Shown piece by piece: positions 24,229 through 35,754 of a stretch of 64,000 nt of DNA (positions within the stretch are counted from its first letter, which is position 1; each line of letters starts with the position of its first letter). The translations under genes and the position numbers were made by a program. The stretch covers positions 40,443 through 104,442 of the forward strand of contig JAFRJM010000016.1 in assembly GCA_017432285.1 (NCBI GenBank). Direction: 5' to 3'. The notes under the pieces were generated by a model, which was not told where the DNA came from, did no database searches, and saw only the letters and a list, made by a program, of their open reading frames with translations. The stretch is from Oscillospiraceae bacterium (GTDB taxonomy: Bacteria; Bacillota; Clostridia; Oscillospirales; Ruminococcaceae).

Positions 24229-24237
24229 TGGTACAAT
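24229..24237 (+). promoter_or_regulatory. Extended -10 upstream of the coiled-coil gene
   Basis: TGGTACAAT, a TGn plus TACAAT extended -10, lies 44 bases before the coiled-coil gene start. No convincing -35 is visible. Confidence 0.45.
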
Positions 24238-24281
24238 AAACTGTAATATGTCGATAATCTGTATTTGAGGTATTAGATAGG

Positions 24282-27200
24282 ATGGCATCCGATTATTTTG
24301 ACAGTTCAATTGAATTTCCGGAGCTTGACATACTGACCGGGCTACCAGTTGGGACGAAACCTTCAGCGGGTTCTTCCGATGGTTCCGGTTTCGGCAGTGA
24401 GGATTGGCAGAAGCAGTTCCTTGAGGACGGCGCTAAAGCGCTTGACTCAGGTGTTTTTGTGAACCCGATGGATATCGCGACTCAGGAAGAGAACAAAAAA
24501 CTCCGCAAGCAGCTTGAAGATCTGCGTGCGGAATCTGAGCGTGCTCAGGCGGAGTTCCGTGAGCAGCAGGACAAATATGTTGAAGTCCTCCGTCAGCTCA
24601 ATGAGAAGAACCAGGCGGATCTTGAGGAACAGAGAGTACAGCACGAAAGACAGATGGCCGAACTGACCAGTCATTTTGAAGCTCTCCAGACCGCATCCAG
24701 GAATGCCGGAGAGAAAGAGTCTGAGATGCGTTCTCAGCTTGACCAGATCCGTGCAGAGAAAGAGCTTATCCAGAGGCAGACAGAAGAGCTGAAGCGTGAG
24801 TTGGACGATCAGCGCAGGCTGGCGGATGATGAGCGCAGAAAAGCTGCTGAAGAAAAGGACAGAATCCTCGCAGAAGCGAAAGAGATGACTGAAAAGATGG
24901 CAGGCGAGTCGTCTGCCAAAGAAGAAGAGATCCGTAACGCGTTCCAACTGGAGAAACAGGGACTTCTTGATGAGATCGAAGGCTTGAAAGCAAAAGCGGC
25001 AGAAGACGCTGATTCTCAAAGATCATATTATGAGAACAAGATCCAGGAAGAGATAGGCCTCAAAGATGCTGAGATGGCTGCAAAACTGGCAGAAGCTGAT
25101 GAAGACAAGCGGATGATTCAAGAGAAGGCAGATCAGGATCAGGCGGTTTTACGGGAGCGCGCTTCTAACAGGATCAACGAGATAATAGCGGAAAACCAGA
25201 AACTTCAGGATGAAAGTGCAGCTCTTGCACAGAGTCTTGAAGAAAGCAACAAGAATTACGAACAGCTTGCTGCTGAACTCAACGAGACCAGATCCAAACT
25301 GGAGTACTCTGAAAGTGAGCAGGCTAAACGTGAGATAGAAGCTGCAAGGACAAGGCTTGCGGAGGAAGCTTCCAGCAGAGATCAGAAGATCGAGGAAGCT
25401 AAAGAGATAATCCAGAAACAGTGGAGCAAGATTCAGGACGACAGAGCTCTGATCGAGGCGGAGAAGGAAGTTCTTTCCAAAGAACGCGCAGATGCCGAGG
25501 AAGAGAAACGCAGAGCAGTATCCTGGCAACAGAGCACTTTAACTGAGCGTATCAGACTTCAGGATGCTCAGAAGAAACTGGCATCTGATCAGGAGGAAAT
25601 GGATGCGCTCCGTTCAGATCTGGAGAATCTCAGAGCAGCGATGGATGAGGAAAAATCCAGATTTGCTGAAGAGAAAGAAGCTTATGCGAGGCAGGTTGCG
25701 GATGAAACTGCTGAACGTCAGCGTCAGTTAACTGCTGCACGTGATTTCCTTGAGGAACAGCGCAGAGAATCTGAAGAGGAACGAGCGAACGTTTTGATGG
25801 AACGTCTCACCTTTGAGAAAGAAAGAGATGATGCCAGCAAGCAGCTGCAGACAGAGAGAGATGAGTTTGAAGGCAGAAAACGCCGTTTCTTCGAAGAACT
25901 CAGCAAGCTTGTTGATTGGGAAGGGTTTAAAACAGATTCCTTCAACAAAACTGAGGCGACAGGAGATAATACAGACATATCTGCAGAAGAACCATCTGAA
26001 GAAGTAACAAAAGAAGAAGTCCCTCTGTCGGAGATCCAGGATGTTCCGGAAGAAGAGACTGCTTCGTTGAACGATTTTTTTCAAGATGATCCGGTAGAGA
26101 ATGTATTTGAAGATGAGCAATTGCCATCACAGGACCGGATTATTGATGAATCACCTGAAGTAGATGATAAATCTGTGATGGCTAGTCCTTTTGCGGATCT
26201 TTTCAATGAACCTTCTTTGACAGAATCACTTTTCAGTAGTAACCAACAGGTCACTGAGCAGGAAGATAACGCTTCAGTTGATGTGTCGGAGGTTGCTGAA
26301 GAAACATTAGAAGCTGTTGCCTCTGATGAAAATGAAGGTGAAGATACTATCTCTGAAGAAGTGACAGCCGGTGAGGACAATGCTGGGCCTGCAGAAGAGC
26401 AAGAGCCTGACGAGCTTGCTATCGCTGAGCAACAGGATGAGTCCGTAAATGAAACTGAAGAGGTAACAGGTGTCGCTGAAGATACAAAAGAAGAGGAAAG
26501 CGATATTGAGTTTTCTTTTGAGCCGTTATCAGATGAACAGTTTACAGTGATTGATGATCTGCCGTTCGAAGAGAACGCAGATATTCCTACAGCCATCGAG
26601 GAAGAGAAAGCCTTGCCTGAACTGAACGATGAGCAGGACGTGGAAACTAACGAGGCCGAAACAGATGATATAGCCTCTTTGGAGGATCTGACATCTACTC
26701 TGGCATTTGAAATAGAGCAGAAAGTGTCTGAGCTGATGGATACTGTATCACAGTCTGAGGCAAAAGAGCCTGTTCTGAAAGAGCATACGAAAGAGAACCT
26801 TTTTGATACTCTTGCTGAGGTTGGAATCGCTTCTGAGAACAGACTGACTGATACGAATGAGAATGATATCAGTTTCGATCTGTCTCCCGTAGAAACAGAG
26901 ACGAAAGATAATACTGAAGCAAATGATTCTTTTAAGTATACGCCCCTCATAGTACCTGAGGTCACAGAGGATGAGGAGCAGGATGACGAAGCGTTTGATT
27001 TTGATGCTGTAACTGATGCGCTCAACATCGCGATGCTTGAAAAAGATGATTATACCTATACCGAGAATAACATTCTGCCGGATGGAGACAGTTATCTCAT
27101 AGCTGAAGGAATTACTTCGAAATACTATGTGAACACCAGTTCATATTCTTATCCTGTATTCCGCGAAGCGAACTTTATCTGTCCTGAAGGCAGCTGCACT

Positions 27201-27995
27201 GCGGTGGTAAGCGATGTTCCTTTCTGCAGCTATGCTCTGCTGAGAGCCATCGCCTCTCCTGAAGAACTTGCTGAAGGACAGGTTTATGTAGGCGGTCATA
27301 AGATCGACCCGTCAGACTATCTGTATATTGGATCAGACAGATTGATTTCACGGCACTCAAGTGTTCTTGAATGGCTTGTGGACAACGCCAGCGGAAAAGC
27401 AAAAGAGGCAGAGAAGAAATATAATGATCTTCTTTCAGATATCGGTATTTCAAAATGGGCTAAATCAAGCCTGAGTTCACTGTCCTATTCCAGAAGGATC
27501 CTTGTCCTTCTGCTTTCCAGTGCAGCGCACAAAGCCAAGATGATCCTTATAAATGATCCGCATTTTGCTGTGGAACCAAAGGATGAGATGATTGCAAGAA
27601 GGATTTTCCAACAGCTGCATGACAGCGGAAAGACAGTTATGATCTCAACCCCTGATCTGAATACCATCCAGTCTATCGCAAGCAGGATTGTGCTGCTGAA
27701 AAACAGCATGCTCCAGTATAACGGTTCATTTAAACAGTTTATGGAACAGTACGGCGGTACGGCAGTTTCCTTCCCCAAAGAATATATGGATGAAGTAAAA
27801 GTGGCTGCTGACTCTGATCCGAGGTTTTCTCTCATAGAAACTGATGATGAATGTATCCTGGAACTTCAGAAAGGATATACCGGAAGCACGGGTGACGCTA
27901 TAAGATTAGCGGAAGAGGCAGGTGTACCTACTGAGCAGATTCGCAATACAGAGAAGACATTTTCAGATGCGTGCAGGGAGGCGCTTGACACATGA
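24282..27995 (+). CDS. Giant coiled-coil protein with degenerate ABC ATPase-like domain
   Basis: A 1237-residue protein I do not recognise as a known family. Residues 1-55 are low in complexity (Gly/Ser). About 60-550 is a continuous Glu/Gln/Arg/Lys coiled coil. About 555-915 is strongly acidic and probably disordered. About 920-1155 resembles an ABC nucleotide-binding domain with every active motif changed. The Walker A site reads VSDVPFCSYALLRAI with no lysine. The signature region is SLSYSRRILVLLLSSA instead of LSGGQ. Walker B is MILINDP instead of LLLLDEP, and the switch histidine is Pro in MISTPDLNTIQSIASRIVLL. No membrane helix or signal peptide is seen. It overlaps the membrane protein downstream by four bases, so the two probably act together. 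Confidence 0.75.
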   Translation: MASDYFDSSIEFPELDILTGLPVGTKPSAGSSDGSGFGSEDWQKQFLEDGAKALDSGVFVNPMDIATQEENKKLRKQLEDLRAESERAQAEFREQQDKYVEVLRQLNEKNQADLEEQRVQHERQMAELTSHFEALQTASRNAGEKESEMRSQLDQIRAEKELIQRQTEELKRELDDQRRLADDERRKAAEEKDRILAEAKEMTEKMAGESSAKEEEIRNAFQLEKQGLLDEIEGLKAKAAEDADSQRSYYENKIQEEIGLKDAEMAAKLAEADEDKRMIQEKADQDQAVLRERASNRINEIIAENQKLQDESAALAQSLEESNKNYEQLAAELNETRSKLEYSESEQAKREIEAARTRLAEEASSRDQKIEEAKEIIQKQWSKIQDDRALIEAEKEVLSKERADAEEEKRRAVSWQQSTLTERIRLQDAQKKLASDQEEMDALRSDLENLRAAMDEEKSRFAEEKEAYARQVADETAERQRQLTAARDFLEEQRRESEEERANVLMERLTFEKERDDASKQLQTERDEFEGRKRRFFEELSKLVDWEGFKTDSFNKTEATGDNTDISAEEPSEEVTKEEVPLSEIQDVPEEETASLNDFFQDDPVENVFEDEQLPSQDRIIDESPEVDDKSVMASPFADLFNEPSLTESLFSSNQQVTEQEDNASVDVSEVAEETLEAVASDENEGEDTISEEVTAGEDNAGPAEEQEPDELAIAEQQDESVNETEEVTGVAEDTKEEESDIEFSFEPLSDEQFTVIDDLPFEENADIPTAIEEEKALPELNDEQDVETNEAETDDIASLEDLTSTLAFEIEQKVSELMDTVSQSEAKEPVLKEHTKENLFDTLAEVGIASENRLTDTNENDISFDLSPVETETKDNTEANDSFKYTPLIVPEVTEDEEQDDEAFDFDAVTDALNIAMLEKDDYTYTENNILPDGDSYLIAEGITSKYYVNTSSYSYPVFREANFICPEGSCTAVVSDVPFCSYALLRAIASPEELAEGQVYVGGHKIDPSDYLYIGSDRLISRHSSVLEWLVDNASGKAKEAEKKYNDLLSDIGISKWAKSSLSSLSYSRRILVLLLSSAAHKAKMILINDPHFAVEPKDEMIARRIFQQLHDSGKTVMISTPDLNTIQSIASRIVLLKNSMLQYNGSFKQFMEQYGGTAVSFPKEYMDEVKVAADSDPRFSLIETDDECILELQKGYTGSTGDAIRLAEEAGVPTEQIRNTEKTFSDACREALDT

Positions 27996-28882
27996 GTTAT
28001 TCAGGATCTCCATTCATACATGCATATGACAGATTTGTCAGAGCCGGTCATGCCAAGTTCATAAACCGGATGATAGCAGCTATTATTTTTTCCATGGTAA
28101 CTTTAGTTATCACTCAGGGAATAACACTGACGGTACCTGAGTATTCCCGTTTTATTCCTGATTTCTGGACTAATGGTCTTCTTGGTTCTGCATATGTTTA
28201 TACACTGCTGACAAGTTACTGTCTGTTCTTCTGGAGGATAGTTGAGACAAAGCTGTTCTCATATGCGGATATCGAGTCCGGAAAATGGAATTATGCCAAA
28301 AACTGCGGTGCAGACATAAAGCCGCTGCTTTGGGCAAAGTATTTCAGCCAGATCATTCCGTCACTATTCTGCTATCTGCTTGGCGCTGCTATTACCCTGG
28401 TAAGTGTATATTTTATTTTCCAGGATGATTCAGCATTGGTCATTAGCATCGCATGTGTTGGTGTAGGTGCGCTGTCGCTTGCAGGGCTTCTGTTTATTGA
28501 GAGCATATTTGCCGCACTTGGTATCCGGAAATTCCTCCTCAGCGTTTTGGTGTTCCTGACAGCGTTTGGTATATTTGCCGCATGGAATCATTTCGGGTTC
28601 CTCAGATTCAACTACGAACTTGCTATTCGTCAGGCGATCCAGGAGATCTACCGGTTTGATATGCCGCTGCTTCCTGCCGCTGTTGCTGCACTTTTATTGC
28701 TCTCGGTGATCATATGTACTACAGTCCCGGCAAAGAGAATAGTGAACTACAATATCGAGAAGATGGACAGCACTACTTTTGATAGGCTGCAGGTAGAAAG
28801 CGGTATTGAGATATTCGAAAAAAACGGAGAGAACTTCGACCTGGTTTATACAGCTGAACCTTCCGGAAAGAAAAAGAAATAA
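27992..28882 (+). CDS. Six-helix membrane protein, ABC-2 permease-like
   Basis: A 296-residue integral membrane protein with six hydrophobic segments near residues 22-44, 55-77, 105-132, 142-168, 176-197 and 222-243. It has a short cytoplasmic N-terminus and a charged C-terminal tail of about 50 residues. Size and topology resemble ABC-2 type permease subunits, but I see no family signature. It is translationally coupled (ATGA overlap) to the coiled-coil pseudo-ABC protein and ends at a strong terminator, so the two genes form a closed operon. A likely model is a membrane anchor for the coiled-coil protein at the envelope rather than an active pump. Confidence 0.7.
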   Translation: MSYSGSPFIHAYDRFVRAGHAKFINRMIAAIIFSMVTLVITQGITLTVPEYSRFIPDFWTNGLLGSAYVYTLLTSYCLFFWRIVETKLFSYADIESGKWNYAKNCGADIKPLLWAKYFSQIIPSLFCYLLGAAITLVSVYFIFQDDSALVISIACVGVGALSLAGLLFIESIFAALGIRKFLLSVLVFLTAFGIFAAWNHFGFLRFNYELAIRQAIQEIYRFDMPLLPAAVAALLLLSVIICTTVPAKRIVNYNIEKMDSTTFDRLQVESGIEIFEKNGENFDLVYTAEPSGKKKK

Positions 28883-28901
28883 CATAGAACATAATGTATT
28901 A

Positions 28902-28935
28902 AAAACTGCTCTCATGAACGGGAGCAGTTTTTTGC
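28902..28935 (+). terminator. Terminator of the coiled-coil/membrane operon
   Basis: AAAACTGCTC pairs with GGGAGCAGTTTT (one mismatch tolerated) around an 8-base loop, followed by TTTTTTGC. Confidence 0.85.
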
Positions 28936-28987
28936 ATATTTTCGGCTGAAAACGAAAGCAGATTTGAGTCGTGCGGCTTGGCTTGCC

Positions 28988-29038
28988 TTTACTTCCTTTA
29001 TAGCAGGGTGTAAAATAACTATAACTGTGTAATACACA
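28988..29038 (+). promoter_or_regulatory. Possible promoter and operator of the PFOR gene
   Basis: TTTACT (28988-28993), 17 bases, TAAAAT (29011-29016) is a plausible promoter. Ten bases further on lies a perfect palindrome, TGTGT-AAT-ACACA (29026-29038), well placed as a repressor site at the transcription start. It is not a standard Rex box. Confidence 0.35.
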
Positions 29039-29075
29039 ATTAAAGAAATAAGATTCTAATTTACGGGAGGATTCT

Positions 29076-32618
<3,543 letters not shown>

Positions 32619-32638
32619 TTGGTAAGTCTGCTTACATC

Positions 32639-32667
32639 AAAGCACCCGGTTCGTCCGGGTGCTTTTT
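32639..32667 (+). terminator. Terminator of the PFOR gene
   Basis: A nine-pair stem AGCACCCGG/CCGGGTGCT, loop TTCGT, followed by TTTTTC. Confidence 0.9.
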
Positions 32668-32734
32668 CTGCACTTGACATTGACTGTCATCGCGGCGGTG
32701 ATAATATTTAGATATTGACTGCATGGAGGAACGC

Positions 32735-33682
32735 ATGGTGCCGAAGTTCGACTTGATATGTACCGGAATGGCTCTGGTGGACTCAATAATAAAGGGGTTC
32801 GATCCTGATCCTATATCTGCGTCCGGGTATAGGGCTGATTCAGGTTCTCTGAATGTTGGCGGGGAGGCAGTGAATGAATCCATAGCTGCGTCCAAACTGA
32901 GTATGCATGCAGGCATACTGTGCGCTCTCGGCAACGACGGAGCCGGAGATCTTGTTGAGAACGAACTGAGGAAGAACGGCGTTGACATTTCTCTGCTTGT
33001 AAGGCCTGAAGGACATCAGACTCCGGTAACGACGATGTTCGTGCGTGACGACGGGGGAAGACAGTCGATAACTAACAGAGCTCATACAGCAAATTTCCAT
33101 CCTGAGCGTTATACCTCATGTTTTCACGACACACGGGCATTGATACTTGGCTCGCTGTTCCGGGCACCGTTTGATGATCCCGAGATCATTTTCGATGTTG
33201 TGAAAGATGCTAAAGAGGCAGGAGTGCTGGTGGTAGCGGACACAAAACTGCCAAATTTCCGATTCCTGACCCTGGATGATATCAGGGACTCCCTTCCGAT
33301 GATAGATTACATCACCCCAAATGAAGATGAGGCAAGACACTTTACCGGCAAAGAGAATCCGGAAGAGATGGCTGATATGTTACTTGGATACGGTGTGAGA
33401 AACGTGATCATAAAGATGGGCGGTAAAGGATGCCTATATAGGAACAGCGGGGAATCTGTGATGCTCCCGGCATTTGAAATCGATGCAGCAGATGCTACGG
33501 GGGCGGGAGACAATTTTGTCGCAGGGTTCGTTTCAGAACTTATAAGAGGGAGTGCAGTGATTGATGCGTTGAAGTTCGCCAATGCATGCGGTGCTATCTG
33601 CACGACTGCTGTTGGAGCAAACACTGCTTTGAAAAGCAGGGAGCAGGTGATCAGATTCATTGATGAGTATGGGAATGAGTAG
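32735..33682 (+). CDS. PfkB-family sugar kinase
   Basis: A 315-residue ribokinase/PfkB-type kinase phosphorylating a sugar or nucleoside with ATP. The first signature is GGEAVNESIAASKL, where most have GGAPxNVAxxLxRLG. The second, with the catalytic base, is DATGAGDNFVAGF. AGGAGG... lies before ATG 32735; the ATG at 32723 overlaps that site. It is followed after 68 bases by a BtpA/SgcQ-family protein with no terminator between. The pairing suggests a catabolic step on an unusual sugar phosphate or nucleoside. The substrate cannot be read from the sequence. Confidence 0.88.
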   Translation: MVPKFDLICTGMALVDSIIKGFDPDPISASGYRADSGSLNVGGEAVNESIAASKLSMHAGILCALGNDGAGDLVENELRKNGVDISLLVRPEGHQTPVTTMFVRDDGGRQSITNRAHTANFHPERYTSCFHDTRALILGSLFRAPFDDPEIIFDVVKDAKEAGVLVVADTKLPNFRFLTLDDIRDSLPMIDYITPNEDEARHFTGKENPEEMADMLLGYGVRNVIIKMGGKGCLYRNSGESVMLPAFEIDAADATGAGDNFVAGFVSELIRGSAVIDALKFANACGAICTTAVGANTALKSREQVIRFIDEYGNE

Positions 33683-33750
33683 CAGGTATTCGTTGCACTC
33701 TTTGAGAGATAAAAGCTAAAATGTAATTGACAAATATTTTGGAGGAAAAC

Positions 33751-34536
33751 ATGGCTTACAGAGATATTTTCAAGAAAAAAGCAGTGATAGGAATGGTTCA
33801 TCTTATGCCGTTGCCCGGTTCACCTGGATATGGCGGAAGTATAGAACAGATCATAGACGCTGCATTCCAGGACATGCGCGCTCTCGAAGATGGCGGAGCA
33901 GACTCATTTATCATAGAGAACTTTGGTGATGTTCCGTACGCAACAGAAAATGAGCCGATAACCATGGCTGCGATGTCTTCTGTGGCAGGGCTTATCGCAA
34001 GAGAGACTAAGCTACCATTTGGGATCAATGTACAGTTCAACTGTACGGACTGGGAATGGGCAATGAGCTATGTTACCGGAGCTGCTTTCATCCGTGTTGA
34101 AGCCTTCGTTGAGACCCGTATCGGGATCCATGGTGTTACTGAAGCTAAAGCACCGTCTCTGATGCGCCTTAAGAAAATGTATCCTTCTGATACTATGATC
34201 TTTGCTGATATCAACACTAAACACACTTTTGCCGTATGTGATCAGCCGCTGGATTTTTCGATCACTGAAGCTGAGGAATCTGGTGCAGATGCTTTGATAG
34301 TAACTGGGCTTCTGACCGGAAAGAGTCCGACACTGGATGATGTCAAGGAGTTTAAAGCTCTTGCCGGAGAGATGCCTGTGCTGCTCGGAAGCGGTGTCAA
34401 GGCTTCCAACATAAAAGACTTCTTCCAGGTCGCTGACGGAGCGATCATAGGCAGTTCTATCAAAGTAAACGGTGATGTTAATGACCGCATAGATCCGGAG
34501 AGACTGAAACAATTGATGGAAGCAGTCAAAGAATAA
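33751..34536 (+). CDS. BtpA/SgcQ family protein
   Basis: A 261-residue TIM-barrel protein of the BtpA/SgcQ family. Family marks are the start VIGMVHLMPLPGSPGYGGS, DSFIIENFGDVPY, INVQFNCTDWEWAMS, ADINTKHTFAVCD and the phosphate-binding end PVLLGSGVKASNIKDFFQVADGAIIGS. BtpA was linked to photosystem I stability in cyanobacteria, but most bacterial members are in carbohydrate gene clusters and their reaction is not well defined. ATG 33751 follows TTGGAGG. Coupled to the PfkB kinase, it probably acts on the phosphorylated product as a lyase or isomerase, which is inference. Confidence 0.85.
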   Translation: MAYRDIFKKKAVIGMVHLMPLPGSPGYGGSIEQIIDAAFQDMRALEDGGADSFIIENFGDVPYATENEPITMAAMSSVAGLIARETKLPFGINVQFNCTDWEWAMSYVTGAAFIRVEAFVETRIGIHGVTEAKAPSLMRLKKMYPSDTMIFADINTKHTFAVCDQPLDFSITEAEESGADALIVTGLLTGKSPTLDDVKEFKALAGEMPVLLGSGVKASNIKDFFQVADGAIIGSSIKVNGDVNDRIDPERLKQLMEAVKE

Positions 34537-34559
34537 TAAACGTTTTTGTGAAAATTAAA

Positions 34560-34587
34560 ACAGCCATACCTATATAGGTATGGCTGT
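34560..34587. terminator. Bidirectional terminator between btpA-like and deformylase-fusion genes
   Basis: A perfect stem ACAGCCATACC/GGTATGGCTGT with a six-base loop. The minus strand continues TTTTAATTTT, the better U-tract, so it mainly serves the fusion gene. Confidence 0.8.
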
Positions 34588-34602
34588 GTCTATTATTTGC
34601 TG

Positions 34603-35622
34603 CTACATCATAATTAAGATGCTATCTAAACTGGAAGAATCGGGAACGGACTTCATTTGCTCAGGAGATAAGCCACTGATGATAATAGTCTTGCATAGCA
34701 GAGACCATTTTTTTATTTCTTCGACAATATCATCCTCATCTAAAGATTGGAAATACTCTGAGGAGAATACTGTATCAAAACGGTATGAATCAGGTATCTC
34801 ATCAGCAAGATAATACTTTACTGAAGCATTATTGCACTCACTGATCCGGATATCCATATCAAGCATATCGCTATCAGTTTGCAGACATGTTACGTTATAG
34901 CCCATTTGGCTCAGAACTATCGATGCTGTAGATGGACCGTCTCCGAGCTCAAGGACAGAACCGCCGCAAGAGGTGTTATCAGCAACTCTTTCAATCAGTT
35001 TTGCGGATCGCTCCGTATCCTGAGAGATAAAAGCACGGTAGTCTGTGTAATCATTAAATAGGCCACTGTATCGCTGAGGTGCGGAGACAGAAGAATCATT
35101 TTTAGAGGTCTTTTCAGGAACAAAGAGATCTTTTTCTTTATTCGGCAGCCGCTCAAACAGAAGAAGTCCATGAAGGTGATCGATCTCGTGCTGAATCACA
35201 CAGGAACGGTCTCCCTTAAACTCTTCCTGATGCAACAAACCGTACTCGTCATAGTACTCAATGATCACATCATCATTGTAATGGACCATAGCACGGTATT
35301 CAAAAAGACTGAAGCAGCCAATACGGAACAGTCTTTGCTGTCCCAGCTCTTCAATTACAGCGGGATTGATCATAACATAGAGTTTTTCTGTGGTCTGAAC
35401 TACTGAGATAGCAAGGTCGACTCCTATCTGTGTTGCAGACAGACCGCTGATGCCGCGTTTGTTGCCGTTTTTGCTGATAAAATCTTCCAAAGTATCAGTG
35501 AGGTCGCGTATACAAGCCTGTACCTCTTCGGATCTAAAGTCAGATACACGGCGAGTTTCCTCCTGCAGAACAGGGGGATTGTTATCTGCTCCTAAGGTAT
35601 ACGTTAGTATGGAACGGATCAT
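34603..35622 (-). CDS. Peptide deformylase fused to a methyltransferase-like domain
   Basis: A 339-residue two-domain protein. Residues 1-165 are a peptide deformylase with modified but largely complete motifs: SGLSATQIG (Gln65), IGCFS (metal Cys103, replacing EGCLS) and HEIDH (His145, Glu146, His149). After a linker, residues about 195-320 look like a class I SAM-dependent methyltransferase: motif I SVLELGDGPSTASIVL (222-237), an acidic motif II near Asp250, then RFDTVFSSEYFQSL and a strand KTIIISGL. The motif I third glycine is Pro-Ser here. Removal of the formyl group from nascent proteins is the expected N-terminal activity. The gene is divergent from nfnA and has its own terminator. Confidence 0.8.
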   Translation of the reverse strand: MIRSILTYTLGADNNPPVLQEETRRVSDFRSEEVQACIRDLTDTLEDFISKNGNKRGISGLSATQIGVDLAISVVQTTEKLYVMINPAVIEELGQQRLFRIGCFSLFEYRAMVHYNDDVIIEYYDEYGLLHQEEFKGDRSCVIQHEIDHLHGLLLFERLPNKEKDLFVPEKTSKNDSSVSAPQRYSGLFNDYTDYRAFISQDTERSAKLIERVADNTSCGGSVLELGDGPSTASIVLSQMGYNVTCLQTDSDMLDMDIRISECNNASVKYYLADEIPDSYRFDTVFSSEYFQSLDEDDIVEEIKKWSLLCKTIIISGLSPEQMKSVPDSSSLDSILIMM

Positions 35623-35754
35623 TGCGGCACCTCATGTTTTTGTTGCTTAAATTATAGATTTTCAGACAGCGTGTAGCAAGCAACAGCATAGGCAAATGAT
35701 GTATAATAAGAGTTAATCTTTATAAGAAGAAATCTTCTGCTGGAGGAGAATGAC

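Noticed and set aside
24282-26200. Possible SMC or Rad50 protein
   Set aside because: The long coiled coil suggested this, but there is no N-terminal ATPase half with Walker A before the coil, and the C-terminal domain lacks all ATPase motifs. A pseudo-ABC domain fits better.
26081-27028. 315-residue open frame antisense to the acidic region of the coiled-coil gene
   Set aside because: Its translation is almost entirely Ser/Val/Thr, the expected antisense of Glu/Asp-rich codons. It has no start signal and is not real.
29026-29038. Rex operator
   Set aside because: The half-sites TGTGT/ACACA are only 3 bases apart, unlike the TTGTGA- or TTGTTA-type half-sites of a Rex box. I left the regulator unnamed.
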